From the NCBI RefSeq assembly GCF_000744705.1, contig NZ_JQML01000001.1, positions 2,986,017 to 3,050,016 of the forward strand: 64,000 nucleotides of DNA, read 5' to 3'. Positions 53,038 through 62,356 of this stretch are shown piece after piece. This DNA comes from Streptacidiphilus albus JL83 (GTDB lineage Bacteria > Actinomycetota > Actinomycetes > Streptomycetales > Streptomycetaceae). Position 1 is the stretch's first letter, and every line of letters begins with the position of its first letter. The notes beneath the pieces are model-generated. The model was not told the origin of the DNA. It ran no database searches and worked only from the letters and a program-made list of their open reading frames with translations. The translations under genes were made by a program, and so were the position numbers.

Positions 53038-55545
53038 GTGTCCAGCACCGAGAACACAGGCACACCGGCGTCCGGATCGGGCGTCAGCCGCCGCGCGCTG
53101 CTCACCGCCGCGATCGGCGGGGCCGGCGCGGTGGCGCTGGTCGGCACCACCGCCGGCAGCGCCGTCGCCGCCGGCCGGGGCGGCCGACCGGCGGCCGGGT
53201 CGACCGGGCCCGGCGCCGGGGTCGGGGCCCACCGTCCCGGTCGGCTCCGGTTCGGCCGCGAGAACGCCGTGGACTGGGCGGGCGTCCAGCAGCAGCTCGC
53301 CGCGGTCGGACCGAGCGTCACCGCGCCGATCAGCGGTGTGGTCACCAACAAGTACACCCCGGGCATGCTGCTGGGGAACGGCTACTTCGGTGCGACCGTC
53401 GGTGACTCCTCCGCCGCCCAGCAGACGTTCCACTTCGGCGTCCACAACTTCTGGGGCAACGCGACCTACACCGCGACGACGTGGCAGGGCTCGGTGCTCG
53501 GCGCCGGCTCGCTGACCGTCTCCGCCCCCGGCGCGAAGACAGCCGCCGGCTACGCCATGACCACCGATCTGGCCGGGGCGGCGGTGACGACCGTGCTGGC
53601 GTTCTCGGGGGTGAAGGTGACGCTGCGGTCCTGGACCGCCGACAACGACAGCGTCCTGGTCACCGAGATCTCCTCCCCGGCCGGGAGCGCCTCGGTCAAG
53701 CTCTCCGCCCTGCAGTCCGTGCCGGTCGACGCGACCTACCCGTCCGGGGCCGGGGTGCGGAGCGGCGCGCTCTGGACGACCCGGCAGAACCAGTCCCCCA
53801 CCTTCACCGCCACCGGCTACACCCCGCCCAGCCTCCGGGCCACCATCGCCTCGGCCACCCGGCTGGTCGGCGCGAACTTCGCCTCCACCAGCTCCACCGC
53901 GAACACCGCCACCGGCACCTTCACCCTGCCCGGCGGCGGCTCCGCCACCCTGGTCACGGTCTACCGCTCGCACGCCCAGGACGTCTCGGACACCACGACC
54001 GCGCCCACGCCGAGCCAGCTGGCGAGCACTGCCGCCACCGCCGCGGCCGCGATCGACGCCTCCTGGCTGACGAGCGCCGCCGCCGGGCACACCGCCTTCT
54101 GGCAGGACTTCTGGACCCGGTCCAACATCGCGGTCGGCGACCAGCAGTTGGAGGCCTTCTACTTCAACGCCCAGTACGTGCTCGGCTCGGCCACCCGGAG
54201 CGGGGCCGACGCGCCCTCGCTGTGGGGCCAGTGGCCCACCAACGACACCCCGGAGTGGGGCGGCCGCTACTTCCTCAACTACAACGAGGAGGCGCTCTAC
54301 TACGGCGCCTTCTCCTCCAACCACGCCGACCTGTCCGAGCCCTACCGCCAGGTCATCCTCAACGAGGTGGCCTGGCAGCGGAACATCACCCACGCGGCCG
54401 GGTACCAGGGCACCGCCTACCAGCGCACCCTCACGCCGTTCCACCTGTACGAGAGCCAGCCGGCCACCGTCGCGGTCGCGGCCACCAAGGACTGGACCAA
54501 GCTGCCGGCCGACCAGAAGTCCAACGGCAGCTTCGCCGCGCTGCCGCTGATCTGGCACTGGGAGTACACCCGGGACCAGAACTACCTGAAGACCCAGCTC
54601 TACCCGCTGCTCAAGGAACTCGACGCCTTCTGGCGCGACTTCGCGGTCTGGGACGGCACCCGCTGGGTCTACCAGCACAGTTCGGCGCACGAGGGCGGCA
54701 ACGACACCAACCCCAACCTCGACCTCGGGTTCACCCGGAAGGTGATCAACACCCTGCTGACCACCTCCGCGATCCTCGGCGTCGACGCCGACCTGGTCCC
54801 GGTCTGGCAGTCCTACCTGGACAAGCTCAGCGCCTACCCGACCGGCACCTACAACGGCGAGACGGTGTTCTACACCGCCGAGATCGTGGACAACCCGAGC
54901 AACCCCGTGTACGCCCTGTTCGAGCCCGGCAACCAGCCGATCAACATGGAGGGCGGGATCTTCCCCGGCGAGCAGCTCTCCATCGGCGGGGACCCGGCGC
55001 TGCTCAAGATCGCCATCAACACCATCGACCAGATGGGCTCCTGGGGCGACGCCAAGAACCCCAGCGCCAACAACGGGTTCCCCAAGGAGTTCACCATCGC
55101 CGCGCGGTCCGGCTGGCCGGCCGAGGACCTGGTCGAGAAGTTCAAGGCGTCGATCGCGTACCTGTGGCGCTCCAGCAACAACACGGTGTTCCAGGGCGGC
55201 GGCGGCATCGAGACCACCGGCGCGACCGAGACCCTGAACTCGATGCTGATGCAGAGCGAGGCCGGTGTGATCAGGGTCTTCCCCTGCTGGCCGAGCTCGC
55301 GCGACGCCTCCTTCACGCTGCTGGCCAAGGGGGCGTTCCTGGTCTCCTCGGCGATCCGGGGCGGCACGGTCGACTCGATCGCCCTGACCAGCCAGGTCGG
55401 TGGGGAGGTCACCGTCGAACTGCCGTGGAGCGGCGGCACCGCGACCGTCACCGACTCCACCGGCGCAGCGGTCGCCTCGACCGTCAGCGACAACCAGGTC
55501 AGCTTCGCCACCCGAGCCGGGGCCGGCTACGAGGTCGCCCCGTGA
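53038..55545 (+). CDS. Tat-exported GH95-like glycoside hydrolase
   Basis: An 835-residue exported enzyme. It starts at GTG with AGGGAG upstream; twin-arginine signal VSRRALLTAAIGGAGAVALV. The N-terminal half is a beta-sandwich opening with LLGNGYFGATVGDSSAAQQT, and the middle is an (alpha/alpha)6-type barrel (NAQYVLGSATRSG, RYFLNYNEEALYYGAFSSNH, SAHEGGNDTNPNLDLGFTRK). The tail LNSMLMQSEAGVIRVFPCWP ... VELPWSGG matches the C-terminal pattern of GH95 (alpha-L-fucosidase / alpha-L-galactosidase type). The family call is moderately secure; catalytic residues were not pinned down. It would release sugars outside the cell for the adjacent transporter. Confidence 0.65.
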   Translation: MSSTENTGTPASGSGVSRRALLTAAIGGAGAVALVGTTAGSAVAAGRGGRPAAGSTGPGAGVGAHRPGRLRFGRENAVDWAGVQQQLAAVGPSVTAPISGVVTNKYTPGMLLGNGYFGATVGDSSAAQQTFHFGVHNFWGNATYTATTWQGSVLGAGSLTVSAPGAKTAAGYAMTTDLAGAAVTTVLAFSGVKVTLRSWTADNDSVLVTEISSPAGSASVKLSALQSVPVDATYPSGAGVRSGALWTTRQNQSPTFTATGYTPPSLRATIASATRLVGANFASTSSTANTATGTFTLPGGGSATLVTVYRSHAQDVSDTTTAPTPSQLASTAATAAAAIDASWLTSAAAGHTAFWQDFWTRSNIAVGDQQLEAFYFNAQYVLGSATRSGADAPSLWGQWPTNDTPEWGGRYFLNYNEEALYYGAFSSNHADLSEPYRQVILNEVAWQRNITHAAGYQGTAYQRTLTPFHLYESQPATVAVAATKDWTKLPADQKSNGSFAALPLIWHWEYTRDQNYLKTQLYPLLKELDAFWRDFAVWDGTRWVYQHSSAHEGGNDTNPNLDLGFTRKVINTLLTTSAILGVDADLVPVWQSYLDKLSAYPTGTYNGETVFYTAEIVDNPSNPVYALFEPGNQPINMEGGIFPGEQLSIGGDPALLKIAINTIDQMGSWGDAKNPSANNGFPKEFTIAARSGWPAEDLVEKFKASIAYLWRSSNNTVFQGGGGIETTGATETLNSMLMQSEAGVIRVFPCWPSSRDASFTLLAKGAFLVSSAIRGGTVDSIALTSQVGGEVTVELPWSGGTATVTDSTGAAVASTVSDNQVSFATRAGAGYEVAP

Positions 55546-56513
55546 CCGTGACCGACAGCGCCGCGCGCCGCCCGGAGGAGGCGGCGCGCGGCCCGCGCCC
55601 GGTGCGGACCTCACGGTCCGGTCGGTCCGGGCGGTCCCGACTCCGCTCCAGGGCCGGGTACTTCCTCGGCTTCGGGGCCCCGGGGCTGCTGTTCTACACC
55701 TGCTTCGTGCTCGCGCCGCTGCTGCTCAGCCTCGGCTACAGCCTGACCAACGCGAACGCCTTCCAGTCGCAGACCCGCTTCGTCGGCCTGCGGAACTTCT
55801 ACCGGCTGTTCCAGGACCCCGACTTCCTGATGGAACTGCGGGTGACCACGATCCTGACGCTGATCATCGTGATCGTGCCCAATCTGGGCGGGCTCGGCGT
55901 GGCGGTGCTGCTGAACCGCTCCGGTCGGCTCTACCGGATCCTGCGCAGCGTCTTCTTCGTCCCGGTCGTGCTGAGCTCGGTGGTCGTCTCCGTGGTCTGG
56001 CAGGCGATGCTGACCGACGGCGGCCTGCTGGACACCGCCCTCCGGTCCCTGGGCGTGCACCACCCGCCGGGCTGGCTGTCCGATCCGGGCATCGCGCTCT
56101 ACTCGGTGGCCGGGATCGCCAGTTGGCAGCTGCTCGGCTTCTGCTCGGTGGTCTACCTGGCCGGGCTGCAGGGCGTGCCGGACGAGCTGATCGAGGCCGC
56201 CGGCCTGGACGGGGCCGGCCCCTGGGCCCGGTTCCGGCACGTCACCTGGCCGATGCTGGCCCCCGCGCTGACCATCAACACGGTGATGCTGCTGATCACC
56301 GGCTTCAAGACCTACGACTTCGTGCAGGTGATCACCGCGGGCGGCCCCGGGACCGGGACCACCGCGACCGTGGCCTTCGGCATCATCCAGACCGGCTTCA
56401 CCGACAACGACACCGGGATGGCCTCGACCATGGCGGTGGTGATGCTGGTGATCGTGGCCGTGGTGTCCAGCGTCGTGCTGCGGCTGCTGCACCGCCGGGA
56501 GGTGGAACTGTGA
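55542..56513 (+). CDS. ABC sugar permease, MalF type
   Basis: A 323-residue inner-membrane permease starting at a GTG that overlaps the GH95-like stop (GTGA). A basic N-terminus precedes a first membrane segment, YFLGFGAPGLLFYTCFVLAP. The cytoplasmic EAA loop is EAAGLDGAGPWARFRHVTWP, which docks the ATPase. About six membrane spans are visible. It pairs with the next permease and the lipoprotein at 49.7 kb. No ATPase gene is present; streptomycetes commonly use one shared MsiK-type ATPase for such importers. Confidence 0.92.
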   Translation: MTVTDSAARRPEEAARGPRPVRTSRSGRSGRSRLRSRAGYFLGFGAPGLLFYTCFVLAPLLLSLGYSLTNANAFQSQTRFVGLRNFYRLFQDPDFLMELRVTTILTLIIVIVPNLGGLGVAVLLNRSGRLYRILRSVFFVPVVLSSVVVSVVWQAMLTDGGLLDTALRSLGVHHPPGWLSDPGIALYSVAGIASWQLLGFCSVVYLAGLQGVPDELIEAAGLDGAGPWARFRHVTWPMLAPALTINTVMLLITGFKTYDFVQVITAGGPGTGTTATVAFGIIQTGFTDNDTGMASTMAVVMLVIVAVVSSVVLRLLHRREVEL

Positions 56514-57394
56514 GCCGGACCGAAGCTTCTGCGGCACCGGCGCGCTCCGGGGGCCCGCACTCGTGGCGGGAGGAGCGCGCACCCTGGGTGCGGCCGGTGC
56601 TGGCGCTGGCCGTGACCACGGTCTTCGCGCTGCCGCTCTACCTGGTGCTGGTCAATGTCTTCAAGCCCGGGAACAGCATCTCCGGCTCCCCCGCCGCGCT
56701 GCCGCTGCCGCCGACCCTCGCCAACCTGCAGGCCGCGCTGGACCGGCCGGACCACCTCTACTGGGACGGTCTGATCAACAGCGTCATGATCACCGGACTG
56801 TCGATCGTCGTCCTCGCCGTGGTGTCCGCGATGCTCGGGCACTACCTGTGCCGGACCCGGAGCCGGTTCGCCCGGGTCGCGATGCTGGTGCTGCTGACCG
56901 GGCTGATGGTCCCGCCCCAGGTGATCCTGGTCCCGGTCACCAAGATCCTGCAGCTGGCGCACCTGATGTCGACGCTGTCCGGCATGGTCGCCTTCAATGT
57001 CGGCTACTACGTGCCGTTCGGCGTGTTCGTCTTCGCCGGGTTCATCCGCTCGATCCCGATCGAGCTGGAGGAGGCCTCCTGGCTGGACGGCGCGGGACGG
57101 TGGCGGACGTTCTGGACCGTCGTCTTCCCGCTGCTGCGGCCGGCCACCGCCAGCGTCCTGATCTTCCTGGGCGTGTGGATCTGGAACGACTTCCTGGATC
57201 CGCTGATCATCCTCGGGCCGGTCGGCGGCACCACCGTCACCGTCGGCGTCTACCGCGCGCTCGGCGAGCACCAGTCGAACTACGGCCAGCTGTTCGGGTT
57301 GATGTTCCTGGCCGCGCTGCCGGTCGTGGTGTTCTACCTGGCGCTCCAGCGGCACTTCGTGAAGGGCCTGACCGGGGGCGCGGTCAAGGGCTGA
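56510..57394 (+). CDS. ABC sugar permease, MalG type
   Basis: A 294-residue permease, again started by a GTGA overlap. Spans include VLALAVTTVFALPLYLVLVN and MITGLSIVVLAVVSAMLGHY. The EAA loop is EEASWLDGAGRWRTFWTVVF, and the C-terminus AALPVVVFYLALQRHFVKGLTGGAVKG is the family's usual ending. It completes the importer. Confidence 0.93.
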   Translation: MSRTEASAAPARSGGPHSWREERAPWVRPVLALAVTTVFALPLYLVLVNVFKPGNSISGSPAALPLPPTLANLQAALDRPDHLYWDGLINSVMITGLSIVVLAVVSAMLGHYLCRTRSRFARVAMLVLLTGLMVPPQVILVPVTKILQLAHLMSTLSGMVAFNVGYYVPFGVFVFAGFIRSIPIELEEASWLDGAGRWRTFWTVVFPLLRPATASVLIFLGVWIWNDFLDPLIILGPVGGTTVTVGVYRALGEHQSNYGQLFGLMFLAALPVVVFYLALQRHFVKGLTGGAVKG

Positions 57395-57446
57395 GCCCGC
57401 GAGCGGCGGAACCCGACGCACAGCTCGAACCACCAGAGAGGAATCC

Positions 57447-59648
57447 ATGCCCACCGCGGCGATACATCATGATCCCGAGCGCCGGCTGTGGCTGCTCTCC
57501 ACCGCGGCGTCCAGCTATGTGCTGCACGTCGACGACCGGGACCGGTTGCACTGCCGACACTGGGGCGTCCGGCTCACCCCCGAGCAGGCGGCCTCGCTGC
57601 TGGACCGGCCGGCCACCGACGACCGGCCTCCCACCGACGTTCGGCCGGCCACCGACCTCTGCCCGCCCGCCGACGCCTGGCCGTTCGAGGACGGCAGCGA
57701 ACTCCCGCTCGACCTGGCCCCGGCGGCGGCGTTCCGCTTCGGCCACGCCCAGCTCGCGGTGCGCTTCGCGGACGGGACGCGGGAGCTGGAGCTCCGGCAC
57801 CGGGGCCACGAGATCCGGCAGCGTCCGGACGGCGTCGAGCTGGTGCTGGCCTTCGCCGACCGGCACTATCCGCTGGCCGTCGACGCGCACTACCGGCTGC
57901 GGGACGACAGTGCGGTGATCGACCGGCACCTGGTCCTGCGCCACACCGGCGAGGCAGGGGACACCGGCGGGGCCGGCGAGGCCGTCACCGTCGTCCGCGC
58001 GGACTCCGCGACCTGGCCGCTGCCGCCGCTGGCCGACTACCGGCTCACCCAGGTCCGCGGCCGCTGGGCCGCCGAGACCCGGCTGCACCGCACCGCGCTC
58101 CCGTTCGGGGAGACGGTGCTGACCAGCCGTCGCGGCCACACCGGGCACGACGCCAACCCCTGGGCGATGGTCGACGACGGCACCGCGAACGAGGAGCACG
58201 GCGAGGTCTTCGGCTGCGCCCTGGCCTGGAGCGGGAGTTGGACGCTCACCGTCGAGCGCACCACCGCCGACCGGGCCGCGCTCTCGGCCGGCTTCGGCCA
58301 CGCGCCGCTGACCTGGCAACTGGGCCCGGGCGAGCGGCTGACCACGCCCGTCTCCTCCGGAGCCTGGACCGACGGCGGCTTCGGTGCCGCCGCCCGGCAG
58401 TTCCACGACCACCTGCTGCGCTTCGTCCTGCCGCACCCCGAGGAGCTGCGGCCGGTGCTCTACAACTCCTGGGAGGCGACCGGATTCGAGGTCTCCGTCG
58501 CCGGACAGCTGGAGCTGGCGAAGCGGGCGGCCGACCTCGGCGTGGAGCTGTTCGTGATGGACGACGGCTGGTTCGGGACCGGCCGCAGCGCGCGGACCGG
58601 GGACCATGCCGGACTCGGTGACTGGGACCCCAATCCGGACCGGTTCCCGGACGGCCTGGCCCCGCTGGTCGACGGGGTCCGCGCGCTCGGCCTGCAGTTC
58701 GGGCTCTGGGTCGAGCCGGAGATGGTCAGCCCGGAGAGCGAGCTGTACCGGGCGCATCCGGACTGGGTGCTGCACCAACCGCACCGCGTACGCAGCGAGC
58801 ACCGGAACCAGCTGGTGCTGAACGTGGCGCGGGAGGACGTCGCCGAGTGGATGCTGGACCGGCTGGACCAGCTGGTGTCCGAGCACGGGATCGACTTCCT
58901 GAAGTGGGACATGAACCGGCCGTTCACCGAGGTCGGACCGGGCGACGGCGACCTGCTGTGGCGGGACTACGTGACCAACCTCTACGGCGTGCTCGACCGG
59001 CTCCGCGCCAGGCATCCGCAGCTGCGGATCGAGTCCTGCAGCGGTGGCGGCGGACGGGTCGACCCGGGCATCCTCGCCCGGGTCGACCAGGTGTGGACCT
59101 CGGACAACACCGACGCCCGGCACCGGCTGGCGATCCAGGACGGCTATGCCCAGCTGTACCCGGCACGGGCGATGGCCGCCTGGGTCACCGACAGCCCCAA
59201 CCCGCTGACCGGCCGGCGCGTCCCGCTCGACTTCCGCTTCCACGTGGCCATGGCGGGCGTGCTGGGCATCGGCGGCGACCTGGCCGAGTGGAGCGCGGAC
59301 GACCTCTCCCGGGCCCGTGCGCTGGTCGCCGCGTACAAGCAGGTCAGGCCGCTGGTGCAGCACGGCTCGCGGCACCGGCTGCGGCCGGCCGGGGACGACT
59401 TCAGCGCGGTGCAGTTCCTCGCCCCGGACGGCTCCGCGACGGCGGTGCTGGCCTACCGCACCTCGCGCGGATTCGCGGCGGCGGAACGGCCGCTGGCACT
59501 GCGCGGTCTCGACCCGGCGGCCCGCTACCGGGACCTGGCCGCCGACCGGGTGCACCACGGCGCGGTGCTGCTCAGCCAGGGGCTGGTGCCGGTACTCGGA
59601 CCGGACGACTACGCCAGCGCCCTGGTCCACCTGGTGCGCGAGCCCTGA
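57447..59648 (+). CDS. GH36 alpha-galactosidase
   Basis: A 733-residue cytoplasmic enzyme (no signal peptide) hydrolysing terminal alpha-1,6-galactosides such as melibiose or raffinose. The N-terminal beta-sandwich leads to a (beta/alpha)8 barrel: YNSWEATGFEVS, VMDDGWFG, FGLWVEPEMVSPESELY. The nucleophile is D488 in FLKWDMNRPF and the acid/base is D553 in VWTSDNTDARHRL; the CSGGGGRVDPGIL loop lies between them. Length and motifs are normal. It lies after the permeases with AGAGAGGAA upstream. Imported galactosides would be cut here. Confidence 0.92.
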   Translation: MPTAAIHHDPERRLWLLSTAASSYVLHVDDRDRLHCRHWGVRLTPEQAASLLDRPATDDRPPTDVRPATDLCPPADAWPFEDGSELPLDLAPAAAFRFGHAQLAVRFADGTRELELRHRGHEIRQRPDGVELVLAFADRHYPLAVDAHYRLRDDSAVIDRHLVLRHTGEAGDTGGAGEAVTVVRADSATWPLPPLADYRLTQVRGRWAAETRLHRTALPFGETVLTSRRGHTGHDANPWAMVDDGTANEEHGEVFGCALAWSGSWTLTVERTTADRAALSAGFGHAPLTWQLGPGERLTTPVSSGAWTDGGFGAAARQFHDHLLRFVLPHPEELRPVLYNSWEATGFEVSVAGQLELAKRAADLGVELFVMDDGWFGTGRSARTGDHAGLGDWDPNPDRFPDGLAPLVDGVRALGLQFGLWVEPEMVSPESELYRAHPDWVLHQPHRVRSEHRNQLVLNVAREDVAEWMLDRLDQLVSEHGIDFLKWDMNRPFTEVGPGDGDLLWRDYVTNLYGVLDRLRARHPQLRIESCSGGGGRVDPGILARVDQVWTSDNTDARHRLAIQDGYAQLYPARAMAAWVTDSPNPLTGRRVPLDFRFHVAMAGVLGIGGDLAEWSADDLSRARALVAAYKQVRPLVQHGSRHRLRPAGDDFSAVQFLAPDGSATAVLAYRTSRGFAAAERPLALRGLDPAARYRDLAADRVHHGAVLLSQGLVPVLGPDDYASALVHLVREP

Positions 59649-59694
59649 CCGACGGTCACCCCGGTGACTCCCACCCCCTGAGAGGAATGAAGAC

Positions 59695-60725
59695 ATGCGC
59701 GCAGTCCAGGTCGTCGGCTACGGGGAACCGGTCGTCGTCGCCGAGGTGCCGGAGCCGGAGGTGACCGGCCCGGAGGACGTGGTGGTCCGGGTGGCCGGGG
59801 CCGGTGTGTGCCGCACCGACCTGCACATCATGGACGGCGGGTTGGCCGAGGCGTTCGCCCAGACCCTCCCGCTGACGCTCGGGCACGAGAACAGCGGCCA
59901 CGTCCTCGCGGTCGGCCCGGCGGTACGGCACCTGGCCCCGGGCGACCCGGTGATCGTCCACCCGGCGGTGACCTGCGGCCACTGCGACGGCTGCCGCCGG
60001 GGCAACGACATGCACTGCCGCAGCTGGCGCTTCCCGGGCGTCGACGGCCGCCCCGGCGGCTACGCCGAGCTGCTCCGGACCTCGGCCCGGTCCCTGGTCC
60101 GGCTCCCGGCCGGGACCGACCCGGCCCCGCTGGCCCCGTTCGCCGACGCCGGGCTGACCGCGATGCACGCGGTCCGCCGCCTGGCGCCGTTCACCGGCCC
60201 GGACGCCACCGTCGTCTGCCTGGGCTCCGGCGGGGTGGGCCAGGTCGCGATCCAGCTGCTGCGGATCCTGACCACGGCCCGGGTCGTGGTCGTGGAGCCG
60301 GACCGGGACCGCGCGGCCACCGCCCGCCGCCTCGGCGCCCACGAGGTGCTCGCCGTCCCCGCCGAGGCGGCCGCCGACGCCGTACTCGACCTCACCGCCG
60401 GTCGCGGCGCCGAGGCCGTGCTGGACCTGGTCGGCGACGGCGAGGTGCCCGCAGAGGCGATGCGGATGCTGGCGAAGGGCGCGGTCTACTCGGTCGTCGG
60501 CTACGGCGGCGGCGTCCGGATCGAGCACCTCGACCTGATCAACCGCGAACTCACCCTCATGGGCAACCAGATCGGCTCGCACGGCGACCTGGTCGACCTG
60601 ATGGCGCTGGTCACCTCCGGACGGGTCGCCCTGGACACGGAGCTGTTCCCGCTCGACGACGCGGCGGAGGTGCTGCGCGCGGTGGCCGGGGCCGCGTCGC
60701 CGGCCGCGCGGTGCTGGTGCCGTAG
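59695..60725 (+). CDS. Zinc-dependent alcohol dehydrogenase, frameshifted at its C-terminus
   Basis: A medium-chain dehydrogenase. Catalytic zinc ligands C39 and H64-E65 (GVCRTDLH, TLGHENSGHV), structural zinc C94, C97, C100, C108, and nucleotide-binding CLGSGGVGQVAIQLL. As read, the frame drifts after AVAGAAS into a basic Pro-rich tail. One added G in the run 60688-60691 gives AVAGGRVAGRAVLVP and a stop at 60723-60725, the normal 343-residue ending. An assembly error or recent mutation is likely. It is last in the sugar cluster and could oxidise a released sugar or polyol; substrate not known. Confidence 0.85.
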
Positions 60726-60779
60726 TCGCACGGTACCGGCCCGGCCGGGTGCACCCGTACGGCGAAAGTCGGGATCCGG

Positions 60780-60813
60780 CGCCGGGTCGACCCACCCCTG
60801 GGTTGACCCGGCG
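60780..60813 (+). terminator. Terminator of the sugar cluster
   Basis: CGCCGGGTCGACCCA, loop CCCC, TGGGTTGACCCGGCG: a 15-base stem with one mismatch, 55 bases after the restored dehydrogenase stop and between convergent genes. Confidence 0.65.
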
Positions 60814-60882
60814 ACTACCGCACCGGGTTGAAGACAGCCGCCGTCAGCCGGGCTTGACCATCATGGACGTCCACGTGGACGG

Positions 60883-61200
60883 CTAAGCCTGGGATCGACC
60901 GACCAGCGACCAGAGGCCGGGGAAGGCCGCATCGACCTCTGCCCGGCGGAGGCGGTTCACCCGGCGGGCGCCCTCGTCGCGCTGCTCGACCAGGCCGGCC
61001 TCGCGCAGCACGGTGAAGTGGTGACTCAGACCTGCCTTGCCGACGGCCACGTCGAAGGAGCCACAGGAGCGCGACCAGTCCTCGCTCCCGGCGAGCTGGC
61101 GCACGATGGACAGCCGGACCGGGTCGGCGAGGGCGGCGAAGACCGTCTCGACCGGTACGTCCTCCGGGCGGTTGTGTCGGGGCGCCGCGCGGTGACCCAT
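60883..61200 (-). CDS. ArsR-family transcriptional regulator
   Basis: A 105-residue winged-helix repressor: VFAALADPVRLSIVRQLAG, DVAVGKAGLSHHFTVLREAG (recognition helix), LVEQRDEGARRVNRLRRAEV (wing). There is no CxC metal site, so it is probably not a metal sensor. ATG 61200 has GGAGG five bases ahead; a more distal start adds 23 unconserved residues. It is divergent from a quinone-oxidoreductase-like gene with palindromic DNA between, the usual pattern for autoregulation plus control of the partner. Confidence 0.88.
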   Translation of the reverse strand: MGHRAAPRHNRPEDVPVETVFAALADPVRLSIVRQLAGSEDWSRSCGSFDVAVGKAGLSHHFTVLREAGLVEQRDEGARRVNRLRRAEVDAAFPGLWSLVGRSQA

Positions 61201-61265
61201 TCCGTCCTCCGTTCTCGCTGCTCTCGGGTTTCGGCAATCGGCTTGAACTGTTCGATCGTTTCCGT

Positions 61266-61299
61266 ACACTCATGAGTGTTCGCAAATCACCGAACACTC
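61266..61299. promoter_or_regulatory. Operator candidate between ArsR and oxidoreductase genes
   Basis: ACACTCATGAGTGT (61266-61279) is a perfect 14-base palindrome. It overlaps a second inverted repeat, TGTTCG (61277-61282) with CGAACA (61291-61296). ACACT recurs at 61294. It lies 17-50 bases before the oxidoreductase start, in the right place for an ArsR-type repressor. Confidence 0.55.
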
Positions 61300-61315
61300 T
61301 ACCTGGGGGTACACC

Positions 61316-62299
61316 GTGCGCGCAGTCGTGGTCGAAGAATTCGGCGGACCTGAGGTCCTGCAGCTCCGCGAGGTTCCCGTGCCTGTTCCCGGGCCCGGGC
61401 AGGTCAGCATCGACGTCGCCTTCGCCGGGATGAACTTCGCCGAGATCCAGGCCCGGACCGTCGGCTACCGCGTCGCCTCCCTGCCCTTCGTGCCGGGACT
61501 GGAGGTCTCCGGCCGGATCCGCGCCCTGGGCGAGGGGGTGACCGGGTTCCGGCCCGGCGACCGGGTCGCGGTGATGCTCACCGGCGGCGGCTACGCCGAG
61601 GTGGCCCTCGCCGACGCCGACACCGTCATCGCCGTTCCGGCGGGGCTGGACCTGCGGACCGCCGCGACCCTTCCGACCGTGCTGCCCACCGCCTATGCCC
61701 TGATCCACTACGCGGGGCGGCTCAGGGCCGGCGAGAGCGTGCTGGTCCAGGGCGCGGCGGGCGGCGTCGGCACCGCGCTCGGGCAGGTCGCCCGACTGGC
61801 CGGGGCCGGCCGGGTCTACGGCGTGGTGTCCAACCACGACAAGGCCGCGTTCGCGGTGAAGCACGGCTACGACGAGGTCTTCGTCGGCGAGGACTTCGAC
61901 CGGCAGCTCGCCGCCGCCACCGACGGGCGCGGGGTCGACCTGGTGCTGGACTCCGTCGGCGGCAGCACCTGGGAGCGCAGCCTGGCCTCGCTCGCCCGCT
62001 ACGGGCGGGCCGTCTCCTTCGGCAACGCCGGCGGCGCCGCGCCGTGGAGCGCCGGCATGGCCGACCTGGCCCCCAAGAGCCTGTCCGTGGCCGGCTTCAG
62101 CATCCTCGGCCTGTCCGCCGCCGACCCGGCGCTGCTGCGCCGGCTGAGCGCCGAGGCCTTCGCGCTGGTGGCCACCGAGGGCCTGGAGCTCCCGGTCAGC
62201 GCCGAGTTCCCGCTGGAGGAGGCGGCGGAGGCGCAGCGCCTGCTCGGCGGTCGCGCCAGCACCGGCAAGCTGCTGCTCCGCGTGGGGGCGGAGGCGTAG
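61316..62299 (+). CDS. NADPH:quinone oxidoreductase-like MDR protein
   Basis: A 327-residue zinc-free medium-chain reductase: MRAVVVEEFGGPEVLQLREV, FVPGLEVSGRIRALGEGVTG, VQGAAGGVGTALGQVARLAG (nucleotide site AxxGxxG), VDLVLDSVGG, then the C-terminal EAQRLLGGRASTGKLLLRV. Such enzymes reduce quinones or enones with NADPH. Control by the divergent ArsR protein suggests induction by a reactive small molecule. The start is GTG 61316. Confidence 0.88.
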   Translation: MRAVVVEEFGGPEVLQLREVPVPVPGPGQVSIDVAFAGMNFAEIQARTVGYRVASLPFVPGLEVSGRIRALGEGVTGFRPGDRVAVMLTGGGYAEVALADADTVIAVPAGLDLRTAATLPTVLPTAYALIHYAGRLRAGESVLVQGAAGGVGTALGQVARLAGAGRVYGVVSNHDKAAFAVKHGYDEVFVGEDFDRQLAAATDGRGVDLVLDSVGGSTWERSLASLARYGRAVSFGNAGGAAPWSAGMADLAPKSLSVAGFSILGLSAADPALLRRLSAEAFALVATEGLELPVSAEFPLEEAAEAQRLLGGRASTGKLLLRVGAEA

Positions 62300-62356
62300 C
62301 CGGGGGACCGCGCGGCCGGGGGCGAACGGTGGGACGGGTATCGCCGCTCGCCGCTC

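Noticed and set aside
52993..55614. Long minus-strand frames opposite the GH95-like and permease genes
   Set aside because: Shadow frames produced by G/C third-position bias. They contain no motif and conflict with coupled genes on the plus strand.
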